From Motacilla alba alba (taxonomy: Eukaryota > Chordata > Aves > Passeriformes > Motacillidae), in the NCBI RefSeq assembly GCF_015832195.1, contig NC_052016.1, positions 26,805,129 to 26,869,128 on the forward strand: 64,000 nt of DNA, given 5' to 3'. The position numbers and the translations under genes were made by a program. The notes beneath the pieces were generated by a model that worked only from the letters and a program-made list of their open reading frames with translations, was not told the origin of the DNA and did no database searches. Below, one piece after another: positions 1 through 10,899 of the stretch. Every line of letters starts with the position of its first letter. Position 1 is the first letter of the stretch.

Positions 1-194
1 GCTTACTAGGTATTAATTTTCACCTTATTGCCCATGTTCCAGCTCAAGTTTGGAGCTCACTAAAATGCAAGAATATAAAAAGGCTATCTAGTCCTGCTTT
101 GAAAACATTCACTGTTTTCCTTTGTAATTCCCTTTAGTGAATTAACCACATTTTTCTTCTAAAAAAGAAGTTTGCTTTTTATCTCAAATTGTCT

Positions 195-410
195 GGTTTC
201 TCTTTCCAAATATCATATCTATGTCTGTCCTTGCTTTAATAAGGAAGATACTGTTCTAGCACCTTGCATTTTCTTCCCATGAAGATATTTATATGCTGGC
301 ATCAAGTCAGCTGTCAATCTATTTTTCTGATAAAATCAACAGACTGAACTTTCTACTTCTGCTACTGTAAGATATTTTTTCCAGTCATGAAGGAATTTAT
401 CTGGCATTTC
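195..410 (-). repeat. Old CR1/L3-like LINE remnant, antisense
   Basis: On the plus strand this stretch resembles the reverse complement of the 3' coding part of an ancient CR1/L3-type LINE. Recognisable pieces are 'atcaagtcagctgtcaatct', then an ACAGACTGAACT-like block, then a 'ctgtaagatattttttccag' block. The order and spacing match antisense CR1-type elements as I remember them. It is strongly diverged and both boundaries are vague. The family follows from resemblance only; a RepeatMasker run would settle it. Confidence 0.42.
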
Positions 411-819
411 CCTACCCCCACACACCTCTTGTGTATAAAGTATATTTAAATGTGTCCATTAAAAACGTATGCAGTTTTCTAATATCAAAACCATGAATGT
501 AACAGAGGTAAATAATTCCCCCATATGCATTCCCTGTGCTCTAGCACATAAAGCATAAGGAATGCACCAGCATTTCTTACCCCAGTGTAGTGATCACTGT
601 GGCTTTTAGTCCCTGCATTCTAGGATGCAGCTCCCAAGATACAATGCTGATAGCGTCTCTATATTTTCTTTCCAGATGATTCTTCATTGAACTCTTTCAC
701 TGCAGCATCTGTATTTGCTTTGAATGGATTCAGGACACCAAGCAACCAGGGCACTCAGCTTGTTCTGGCTGATTTTTTTGCCATCCCCATTACTTCTTTG
801 TGGTATCCTCAAGCTTTAT

Positions 820-1085
820 CAACCACCCCTCTTAGAAGCCTGTTCAGGTACTTGGCCACCCTCTTGGCAAATAATACTTGCTAATATTCAATTTAAACTT
901 CCCCTGATGCAGGTCTTAGTTGTTCCCACCCAATCCCATCAATGGATATTGAGGAGAACAGATCAGAATCTCTCTCTCCTTCCTCAGGATTCTGTAGAGA
1001 TCAATGAGGTCCTCTACCAGATGCCTTGAGAATAACAACTCTATAAAAGTGATTTCTATGCTGCATGAGCTTCTCCAGCTCTGAG
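820..1085 (-). repeat. Degenerate CR1 LINE fragment, antisense
   Basis: The order of blocks matches an antisense CR1 reverse-transcriptase 3' end. 'CCTGTTCAGGTACTTGGCCA' is followed by 'CACCCTCTTGGCAAA', then a 'taatattcaatttaaacttc' block, then 'ccctgatgcag', then a 'gtagagatcaatgaggtcct' block. These are the usual landmarks of CR1 in reverse. The copy is old, with indels. Short open frames at 687-1029 lie within this repeat and its 5' flank, so I do not treat them as genes. Confidence 0.6.
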
Positions 1086-1089
1086 TGTG

Positions 1090-2160
1090 TGACCACAGGA
1101 AAAGAGTGTGTGACTGGGTATCTTCTTCCTCTACTTGCCCTGGAGTAACCAGAAGGAGGAACGAGAAGCTGTCATCAATTTTGTGACAGAAGATTAACTA
1201 GAATAAAAAACACAGATTCAGAGAAATAAATACAAATGTCTCTTCTGATATATCACCTTCCAGTTTTCCTTATCCAGCTCTACCTGGTTTCACTTGAAAA
1301 CTAGGCCATAAACTGTAACAAGAAATGCCATCTCCTGACATTTGTAACTTCTTAGTTATCTCCTATTCAGTCTGAAAATCATGAGCACTATTCAAATGTT
1401 AATTCTTCAGATTGTACTACATTCAACCTATTATATGGGTGCAGTCATTCACTACCAAAAGTACAAGAGGGGCTGGAAAACACTTCCCAAAGCAGTTAGT
1501 GCCAATGATACTTACAATGGAATTAAAAACTTGTGGGGACATCAGTAAGTTCCTAGATTAGCACATCCACTTGTCAGAAGTGAGAAACTTCATAAAGCAA
1601 TAGGGAAACAGCTATTTCTCTCTTCTAGATTCTCTGTCTGCATCTATATGACAAAATGAAGCACTTTCACGAACATTTCCAGAATTGTTTATTTACTGTT
1701 AGAGCTGTAGCAAATACAGGGATATTCTCTAGATTGCAGGAAGAATGAGAAAACTCAATTGCTGGGAAGAAATGCACTGTGACCATATAACAGAATAATG
1801 CAGTTGTCCTCCTACATAAGCTGTGGTTTTGACAGGGAGTTCCCATCTTCAGGCATCCAGCTTAATTCTGCTTTGAGCTCTTACCTTCTGGGCATGAGTT
1901 TTTCTCCTAAGATTTTGTAAGGAAAAGAGGAAATTTCTTTGCTGCTTAGAGAATAATTATCCTCGGAGAACTGCTAATAGCCACAAATATACTGCAAATG
2001 TGGAAGATGATAGAAAACTAAACTGAAGTGATTGTACAATACAGTCAGCTGAATGAACCCAGAGATGCTCTAGAGATCCTGTAAATAGGACATTCTTCCT
2101 GGAAGTAATTTGGCTGGTATTCCTAATCATACATTGAAAGAAAAAAATGTATGACGGTGT
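1090..2160. other. No gene or clear repeat seen
   Basis: AT-rich non-coding sequence. I see no convincing exon, RNA gene or recognisable mobile element here. Confidence 0.5.
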
Positions 2161-2162
2161 GC

Positions 2163-2184
2163 TTTTTTTTTTTTTTTTTTTTTT
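2163..2184. repeat. Poly-T tract (22 T)
   Basis: An uninterrupted run of T. The overlapping minus-strand frame that reads as a lysine run is an artefact of this tract. Confidence 0.95.
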
Positions 2185-2907
2185 AGTCTCATCTGTAAAC
2201 ATAGCTCTGGACTTGGCGCACTGCTTCCAACTGCCTTTTTTGTGCTTCTTTGGTATGCACTTGCTGGATTTTTGGTTTGTCTTGTTATATTCCAGTCAGT
2301 CCATTTCTACCTAATGGCATTAAAACTGTCTTAAAAGCTCAGAAACAGGTAGCTTTCTCCACCTCCTGCATTAGATTTTGGTCTTCAAGCTTTCCATTTC
2401 TGTGCACAAATCTGTACAGAACTCCACGTGCACAAATATTTTTCCTTGGCTCCTTTTCTGCCATTAGTGAGAAAGCCTACTCAGAAAAGTTGGGACTAGA
2501 AATAGAATCTCTGTGAAACAAAAATTGCAATGTGCCAACTCCCCAGAAGGCTTTTAATTTTATTTAGGAAACATAAAATTCATTAAAAAAATCCTGGAAA
2601 CTAATCATTGGCTTGCTTTCCTCCCAAGGAGATTTTCTGCTTTTGCTGACAAAAGCAAACCCCCTTCTTTCCCCCCAACTTGGAGTGAAGGAAAGAGAAA
2701 AAGCAGGATGACCAGTAAGGATATAAGAGCTACTTTTTACCCTTCCTTTCCAACTTTTCATTCCAAATGGCTTTTGCAGCTGCTGCAGCCTTGTTGGAAC
2801 TAACAATGCACATCGAGGTGTGCCTATTCCACCGACTTTACTGCTTTGCATCTCAGCTGCTGCTTGCTCTCTCCTACACTAAAAATTCCTGCAAGTGCAG
2901 GCTCCTT

Positions 2908-2945
2908 TTCTTCTCTGTGTTCTTCTCTGTGTTCTTCTCTGTGTT
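2908..2945. repeat. Three perfect 12-bp tandem copies
   Basis: The unit TTCTTCTCTGTG is repeated three times without mismatch (2908-2919, 2920-2931, 2932-2943), followed by TT. It is a short pyrimidine-rich minisatellite about 75 bp upstream of the solo LTR. Confidence 0.93.
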
Positions 2946-3019
2946 ACACACACTTGCAAGTGCTTTCCCAGTGCTTAATAAATAAAAGAAATTAAGTACT
3001 GCTTGTTGTGATCACCAGC

Positions 3020-3688
3020 TGTCAGAACCCAGGACACCCCTCTGGGTGCCCTGGATGGCCAGAGCCACTGGCAGGGGGCTCTGAGACCCTGGCATGCAGC
3101 CAAAGACACGTGGGGTTTTGATCTTAGCCTGTGGAGCAAATTACCCACTCTGTATGAAAAATTACAAGCCACACACAAAAGTTTAGGTATTGTAGTAGAA
3201 GTAGTCACAAAGTGAAAGGAAGGATTTTTGAGTGTTGTACAAGGGGGTTTTAGCCTTGTACACAGGGGTCCAAGTTTTGTACATGGGGGTCAGGAGTTCT
3301 AAGATGGAGGGATTTGGGTGTGCCCTGTCCTCTTTCTTTCTCCTTACTAACCTCCATGTCTTTGGTGATGTTGGCACTCACAGATTGGTTTAGAGTAGAA
3401 AGTCACTATTCAATATAGATAGTAGGTATTGGGGAAAAAGTATAAACATGTAACACGTAATGTATGACATAAAAGATGGCACCAGCCCCCTGGGAGGGCA
3501 GAGTGCCTTTGTCTGACCTGCTGAACGGGCCACAGCAGTTCAGGGAGAAGAATCTTTTAGATAACCAACAATAAACAACCTTGAGACCGGACAACAGAGG
3601 ACTACTGAGTCTTTCTTTGAAAGCACGGGTTGGAGGAGAGACTTTTCCATCTTTTGGGGTCACCCCAATCCGGGGGTGAGACCCCACA
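3020..3688 (+). mobile_element. Solo LTR of an endogenous retrovirus (ERVK/ERV2-like)
   Basis: The 669-bp element starts TGTCAGAACCC and ends ACCCCACA, giving the canonical TG...CA termini. It is flanked by a perfect 6-bp direct repeat ACCAGC (3014-3019 and 3689-3694). A 6-bp target duplication is typical of ERVK/beta-retrovirus-like integrases. A CATAAAAG TATA-like box lies near 3468, and a polyadenylation signal AATAAA at 3570-3575 puts the element on the plus strand. In the U3 part a TTGTACA-G4/5 motif occurs three times (about 3235-3290). No gag, pol or env sequence is present nearby, so this is a solo LTR left by recombination. Intact ends and target duplication suggest a fairly recent insertion. 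The family assignment is by resemblance and duplication length. The boundaries are firm. Confidence 0.85.
3570..3575 (+). promoter_or_regulatory. LTR polyadenylation signal AATAAA
   Basis: Canonical hexamer inside the solo LTR, about 100 bp after the TATA-like CATAAAAG. It probably marks the R region and could still terminate read-through transcripts. Confidence 0.6.
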
Positions 3689-6499
3689 ACCAGCCACATG
3701 AGAACAAGGTGAATCTGTGGATGTCTGGCTTCTCTCACCTTGGTTTTCAATTGTGCAGTATCATCCAATTGCACTGGTGCATGTCATGAGGATGGTTTTT
3801 CTTTGGTGCATGTACAAAAACCTCATCTACAATAACCTAGAATTATGCCACTACCCTGTATGTAGATATGTATTGTGTGTGCACATAAACATACATCCTA
3901 ATTTAAGTAAGTGATATAAAGATGCCTTATGGTACTCAAAGGTTCACTGAGAGTTTTGTGGAACCAAAGGACATGGATAGATAGATACCTGCTGGGGAGT
4001 TCACTGAGACTGGATAAAAGTGGATTTGAAAGGAAGACAATTACTGACATTCAGTGGTTTAAACAGCCCAAGGCAGATTACACTGTTTTTACAAATTAAA
4101 TTTCCATTATTATTATTTTTCCCTATCAGTCAGAATGTCACCTTCCAAAAATCTAATTCCTTAAATTTAATGGCTGAAATTTTAATATGACTGGAGCCAT
4201 CAGGATAAAAGTTTGGAATCAGGTCGCTCCTAAGTACATATTTAACTAATTACCAGAATTGTCATTAAAAAAAAAAAAAAAAATTGCTTCAGCCTCTGTG
4301 TAAAGAGTGTTGTATTTCATCACTTGATAATGTCGAGTTGGGTGGACCCTACAACCTGAGGTGTAGCTAGAGCTTTATTAAAGCTCAGAGAATGGTTTTA
4401 GTGATATGGAGCTGGTTTTCTGTTCCCTCTGATTCTGAGATTGCTCGCTTAAACTGTTGAGTGGTTTGTTACCAGGCTCCTCAAGGATGCTCTAAATTTC
4501 ACTGACATACAAGCTGCACAAAAGGAGGCTATGCTAGTCAGGTGATTATAGATAAGGATCAAGGTTCAGTGTTAATCTCCACTAGATTATTTATTTCATC
4601 ATAATACAACTTTATTATCCAAATAGAGGAAGAACCACTTTCTATACCCCTCACAATAAATAGATTAAAATATGAGAAACACTGTTAAAAAAAACCAAAA
4701 AAAAAACCCTAGACAAAAAAATCAACAAAAAACCGTATCTGTGTAAGTGCTCTGGATTTTCAAAGACGTCCAAGATTTTAGTGTGATACTCAGGGTGAAA
4801 ACCCTGGCCATCCCTGAATGCTTTTTCCCTAGAAAGTAATGTGATGTGTTTGCAGTGGAAGTGCTGAATAATCTTCTAGTTTACAGGACAGTCAAGTATG
4901 AGAGTGTTTTACCCCAAACAAGCAACTTAAGTGTGGCCCAACACATGGCACATACTGATTCTTAATACATGAAACATAAATTTCCAAGGTGAATATATAA
5001 GAACACCTCCTCTAAATATGCATCTTAATCACAATCCTAGAACTCTTTTGAGGAATTAAACCCTCTTAAGAAAACTAACATCCTGTAATGAATTATTTTT
5101 AAGAAATTAAAATTAATTAATTTCAAAAGGCAATTACAAACAAATACAGTAGAAGGAGAGTAATTTGCACTAATGACTGGGATAGCCATGGCAAATTACT
5201 GAGTTTCACAAATTACTCAGTGAATAAGCAAAACAAATCCAGCCCAAGAATAATGCATCATAAAGTTTCCAGCATTTTGTTTTTCCAGATGCAATTTATT
5301 TTTAATTATGGTATAGTAAAGCAATGAAGGGGCCACAACAGGGGAAAAATGTTTCTAAATGCATGGAAGACCTATGGCCCAAATGCTGTAATCTCAATGT
5401 AAAATGCTAGCTAATAAACATCTCTTTGAGCTACTTAATTGTTTTTTGGTATTACTTATAATGATGTAGGAGGTAACAGAACTGCTAAATTACTGATATT
5501 AATCATAAGGTGTAAATGGATGAGTCTAAAATAGCAAGGACTAAGAATGCTACAGAAGCAGAGGTCAGCTTTCAAAATGAAGTATCACTGTCTATGTGCT
5601 TGTAAGTTCCCCCTCACAGTGATAGCTGAGTTTCTCGCAATCCTTGATGCATTCTCTCCTCTCACCATTTTGAAGCAGAGAATTTTTCCATTTCACAGCT
5701 GTGAACTAATACTGTGGAATAGATTAAGGAGGTCACATACAGAGTCTGCTGATGAAGTGGGAATTGACCTGAATCTTCTGAGTCTTGTGATTTACATGTT
5801 AAATCAGGTTTTCATCTGGTAAAGCATCTTAAGTAAGGCAAAACCCCCAAATTTTGTCGTTGTTGTTGTTCTCAAATTAAAGTATTCCTTATCAGGAAGG
5901 GTTCATTTGCAGCTGAACCTGGAAACAAGAAATCCCCACAGGAGATCCATACATACTGAGTAGGGGCAATGCTCCCCAAAACTGCAGATGTGTGTATGGA
6001 CCAGAGGAGCCTTCAGGGAATCAGATGAGGCTGGCCTTCAAGTTTTTGATGATGTTCTCAGAAAATTCTTCCTTGTTGAAAGCAGGAAGAGGCTGAATGA
6101 TGAAATCATAAAACATAGTTGTGTAAAGTAAAATCGCATCAACAGATAAAAAATATATTCTTAGAGGTGTTCACACAAGTGTAAATCCTTCAGCTGCTAT
6201 AAATGAACCTACCTGTTAATGCCTGAACTTATGCTCTTGCTTCTGCCTCTTTTTCAAAGTTACTGATGCTTCCTTTTTCTCTGCAATTTGACCGAGAATC
6301 AGTCTGTGTCAGAAGAATCCCAGAAACTATATATTTCCCTCATGGGCAGGACTTCTCAAAGTACATCAAAGCTGTTGTAATGCCTTCCTCTAAAACTGAG
6401 TAGGAAGGGATTCCCTGGATTAGGTTTTTTTTTTTAAATGAGAGAAACTTAGAAAGTAAATGAAATTATTGTGTTGGTATTTGGGGTGCTTTTTTCAGA

Positions 6500-6546
6500 T
6501 TTGTTTGTTTGTTTGTTTGCTTGTTTTGTTTTGCTTTGCTTGTTTT
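6500..6546. repeat. (TTTG)n / (TTTTG)n simple repeat
   Basis: Several tandem TTTG units grade into TTTTG and TTTGC variants. Confidence 0.9.
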
Positions 6547-8318
6547 AAGACTAAGGGATATTAAAGATGAGGAAAGAAGACTCACCAGTAGAATGAAAGG
6601 ACAGCTTAGAGGCTGCCAAAAGAGGCCAAGGAACTCTTTGATAATGGTAACTCCTATAACAATAGGAGTAGAGAAGGGGGATGGCGTGTCTCACACATAG
6701 TTTTCTATAGGTTGGAAACAATTATTTGGGACCATTTGAATGACATATTAAAATTTTGTGGAGCTGTCTTCCCTGTGATTTTTTTGGAACTCCAAGGGTA
6801 TGAACAAAGAGAGAGAGATCAGGTCCTGTTGTTCCCAGCAGGACACCAATGTGGGCTGCAATGAAGAACTGGTGCTGTTGTTACTCCTGTCTGCTTGGAA
6901 CTTGACTGGTTGCATGTGAACCCTCCGTGTTTCTGACTTTGGGTATTTACTACATAAATTTACATTTCTGGCAAGTCGATACGAGAACACAGCTTTCTGT
7001 GGGTGTTCCTACTGAACACAGTCCATCTCTAACAATTTATTTGGTTTGTCTGGCTCTTGTAAAACAGCTTTTCTGAGTTTTCCTCAGAATGCTCCTGAAA
7101 TGTTGAAGATCTAGAGGTTCAGAATATAAACTTTCTTCCAGCTACCAAATTACCAAACTATCATATTGACCAGGCATGTAGGCTGCAGAGCCCTGTTAAA
7201 GCTGTGTGTTTAATGACTTTAGAAATGGGCTATTTCCAAAATAGCTTAGAATAGCATTTTTTTTTCCTGTGTGTGTTATCAGCAGACTAGTCCAGAAGAA
7301 GGGGGAGCTGTTCTGACTCCTGCCATAGTGCAGATCTCTCACTGGAATGAAGTGAGAGGAGTGAACCAAGCCTTGGGATGTCTGTGCTGCTTTCCTTTAG
7401 AAGAAAATAATACATACAGACTTTCAGTCAGTAAGGTGATACTGCATTTTTCAAAATGTACATGTCTTTATTATTTTTTAAGTTTTTTAATGAAGTATTT
7501 CTTATTCCTCAGAGTCCAATACTCAGCTCTGCCTGAGGAATATGAGGAAATTCTGGAAAAAAATGTAACATTTTCACCCTGACTTCTTGCCATAAAGCCC
7601 CTGACATACCAGTCTACCTCCCATCAAAATGTGTCTAAAGAAACAGTTATTTCACATACTAAGCTGTTCCAATCCCATCACAATTTATGGAGGACCCATT
7701 CCAGATTGTTGCCCAAGCAAGCACAAAATCATATTTATTTTTAACTATGCATAAATGCTTTTGTTTCTCTAATAACTGTTGTGTCTATTTGGCAACTCAA
7801 ATTTTAGGCACCTTTACACTCCCAATTTCAATGGGATTGATGGTCATCAACCATAAATATGAAAGTCTTTCAAAGACCTCAACTGATATTCACAATTTTT
7901 TTTTTAAACTCTCCAGAATAACAATGTAATTCTCCCATGGGAAATACAGCCTACATTTACCCCAGGGACTATCATGGGACCATCTTGGAAGACCTTTGTC
8001 TGAGATGTCCACCTGAAGCAGTCCCTTTCAATGTGGAAGCTTCATAAAAGGGCTGGTTTGCAAGTGTGTTTGCTACTTTTCTCTGCTGGAGCTGAAGAGC
8101 ATACTTGACATTAATTATGCTTCTCCTTGCACCTTTCTGTTATGTTTATGCAGAAGTAAAGAGTTGCAGTCTGTCTCTCAAAAAGAAGCCTCTGTTATAT
8201 TTTAGAGTGTTGTTTCTTGTATATACTGGTGCATTTAATGTAAGGTCTATAACTCAGCACCTTTAATTGTAAAACAGTGTGTGCTAGGTCTTCCTTCAAA
8301 ATTCTGGTGATAACTTTC

Positions 8319-8412
8319 ATTGTGGGTTTTTTGTTTGTTTTGTTTTGTTGGGGTTTTTTGGAGTTTTTTTTTTTCCTGGTGTGTTTTTTAGTTTTTTTGT
8401 TTTTTTTTTAAT
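8319..8412. repeat. T/G-rich low-complexity tract
   Basis: Runs of T separated by G or GG, with only three C and few A across about 90 bases. Similar tracts recur at 18957, 23924, 33940, 43652, 48729 and 61664. Confidence 0.85.
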
Positions 8413-10578
8413 TTCCTAAGAAGTAATGAGGGGAAGAGTTGGAAACTTTTTATTTGACTTCTTGGTAACTTGACCTGACTTATGTTTTTGCTTGTGTTTT
8501 TTTAATGCTATTCATAAGCTGTGAACACAAGGTAATAAAGAGTAGCAGTCAATACTATGATAGTAATAGGTCTCTGTGTGTGTGAAATAACAAAGTGGGG
8601 CTGAAAAATTCAGAGATTGATATAACTAATGTCTGGAGCCCAGCAGTCACCAATACAGTGCCTCAGCACTGCAATGTCAGAATTTCTGCTTTCCCATTTT
8701 TACCCTTTTGTCTCTCTCTGGGCTATTATAGTCCAATTTAAATGTTATTATTTTACAGTATTATGGCTCAATACCTGGTAAAACACAATTACTTAAAGAG
8801 GTTGATAAAACATTCACCTCTGTCACTGTGTGGTGTTTTTATCGCCTTTCTAACTCAAATTAAAACTGTTAGGGGCTGGGTTTTTTCCTCCATTGCCTCT
8901 GCCTCTTTTCCTTTGTTATGATCTCTACAGCTCAGTTGACTCTGTGACAGTTCAGTTAACTCTGACATTTTGGGAACATAGTTTGCATGAAAGAAACTAC
9001 AAAACAAAAAACACACTTCATCTTCAGAGGCTGAGTTCTGAAAACCTCTCCTGAAGCAACATACTTAGCACAATAACAATAGTAATTCCTACATCATTAA
9101 TTATCATATAAAACCACTTACATCTGAACATTGTTATTTAGGCTGCAAAATCAAGTACTAGAAATGTCTGACCTAGAAGTTATCCATTCAGCTTTAACTC
9201 TGCTCCTTTCAAGTGTCTGCCCTGTGTGCAAGCTGGTTTCCATAGGAAATATTGTTTGCGTCTGTAATTAAGTTTGCACAAGTCTTATGGGCTCATAATG
9301 TTTTAGTGGGCCCTGAACAACTGACTTTTCTTATATTTTAAGGAGGCCTCTACAGGCTTGATCTAATTATCCTCTGTCTGCATATAGCATGTTATGTAGA
9401 GAGCATGTATGCTAGATTTTCAAATACTAAAGATTGATAATCAGATTCTGGAATTAGATTCCCACATTTCCACCTCAATTCCCATCTTCCCCCTCACACA
9501 AAGTGCATTTGTGGTATCTGTACTTCTCAATATGTTGTCTCTATTGTCCTCTTACACCAGATGGCATAAGTAGGTCCATAGTGAGGAGTTAAAGTCTGTA
9601 ATGAATAGAAGACCAGTATATTTCTGGTAACTTTTAAGGCTGTGTTTGTAACCACCACTTTATTTCTTACTGCTCAGATTAATGATGTTGTGGTCACAAG
9701 TTTCTTCCTCTCCATGCTAAGGTCTCTGTATTCAGAAGCTGCAATTGGAAATATCAGGGCTATTTCAGTGAGGTTTGTCTTGTTAATGTTACCAATAAAG
9801 ACTTTGGGATTTGTTTTGCAGATATTTTTTGCTTGCCTATACAGACAACTAAACCAAAAGTGCATTTGGCCTAATGTTGCCTGGCTTATGTTTCAGTTCT
9901 GTGAACGCTGTAATGGGGCTACTCATGAATTCCATTATTTCAATGGATATACTCATGCAAGAAGCTAATAATTTGCAGGTGGATTTGCAGGATTTGGTCT
10001 CGTTCACATTCTGTTAGGTAGCCGCTGAAGTCCCTCAGTCATGAAACCCTTAGAATATCTTCAGCCAAGTAGCAGCTCTTGGTGGTCGGGAAAGCTAACC
10101 TGGCTGCAAAAGGAGAAAGGCCATCTCTGGAACCAGGGATAAAGAGGTAGCAGGCAATCCTTCCTTAATTCTAAAACCAGGATATGACAGATTGGACTCA
10201 GCCTAAGAAGTATGGTAAATGTAATCATGCCTCTCCTTTATTTTGTTTAGAAAGTTGTCTGAGGGTATAATGCTAAAGATCAGACCAAAAGGTAATCTTG
10301 GACCAGTATGATATTTTTTTTTAAACAAAAGACAAACGCTTGTTTAATTTTAGGAGATAACGATAGTCATTTTTCATTATTAAGGGGTGTTTTTGGTCAT
10401 TGTTAGCTGCCCGATGATGTTGGGCAATTCGAGGTGTGTTTGTTTTTCATTGCCATCTTTTCGAGTGTCACTAGACTTGGGACCAGCTCTCAGGTTGTTT
10501 CAGGAGACTCTGATGTCCCTCCTTTTATGTTTCATAGCTGTCTTCAGCAAAACAAACTTGGCATGTAGGGAAATCTAA

Positions 10579-10898
10579 ACCAGATTGAAAAGGGGCAAGG
10601 AAGAGAAGTGGAATATTGACTGTGACATGGCCCAGTGCAAAGAAATCCCTGACAGCTTTTATATTTCCTGCTGTGGGAGAAACCAAAACAACCTGACTGT
10701 AGCAGAAAGTGATGCAGAAATAACAGCAACAGCTATGAGAGAGAGAAAGCTGGAGGATAATGACCTGTTGCAATCTGATCTAACACTGATCTGGATAGCT
10801 GAGAACCTTTGGGAGCCCTTCTTTCCCACGGACATGGCTGTACGGGAGGTGGGTACCCAGCTTTACACAGCTGCGGCATGCACTCTCCCATGCCAATG
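10579..10898 (+). other. Long open frame of unknown status
   Basis: The frame stays open for about 106 codons between TAA at 10576 and TGA at 10896. The middle part is rich in Glu, Asp and Arg and has 'TATAMRERKLEDNDLL' (residues about 49-64). A GTGGGT that would serve as a donor follows CGGGAG at about 10848. No polypyrimidine acceptor stands out upstream, and the frame opens without an ATG in good context. It could be a diverged exon, an old retrocopy or chance. I do not recognise a family. Confidence 0.2.
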
Positions 10899-10899
10899 A

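Larger units (their letters stand above)
3700..10570. other. Gene-free stretch, AT-rich with simple repeats
   Basis: No supported exon or RNA gene. It contains A/T homopolymers (for example the A run at 4267-4283), (TTTG)n at 6500-6546 and a T/G-rich tract at 8319-8412. Short open frames here have no splice context and their composition looks like chance. Confidence 0.55.

Noticed and set aside
2296..2348. Splice-bounded block (PVSPFLPNGIKTVLKAQKQ) at 2.3 kb
   Set aside because: Acceptor and donor are fair, but it is isolated, 11 kb upstream of the only promoter-like island, and has no phase partner.
2975..3774. Antisense open frames of 64-122 codons around 3-3.8 kb
   Set aside because: They lie largely inside the solo LTR. 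LTRs do not encode proteins, and the repeated TPxYK pattern comes from the TTGTACA triplicate.
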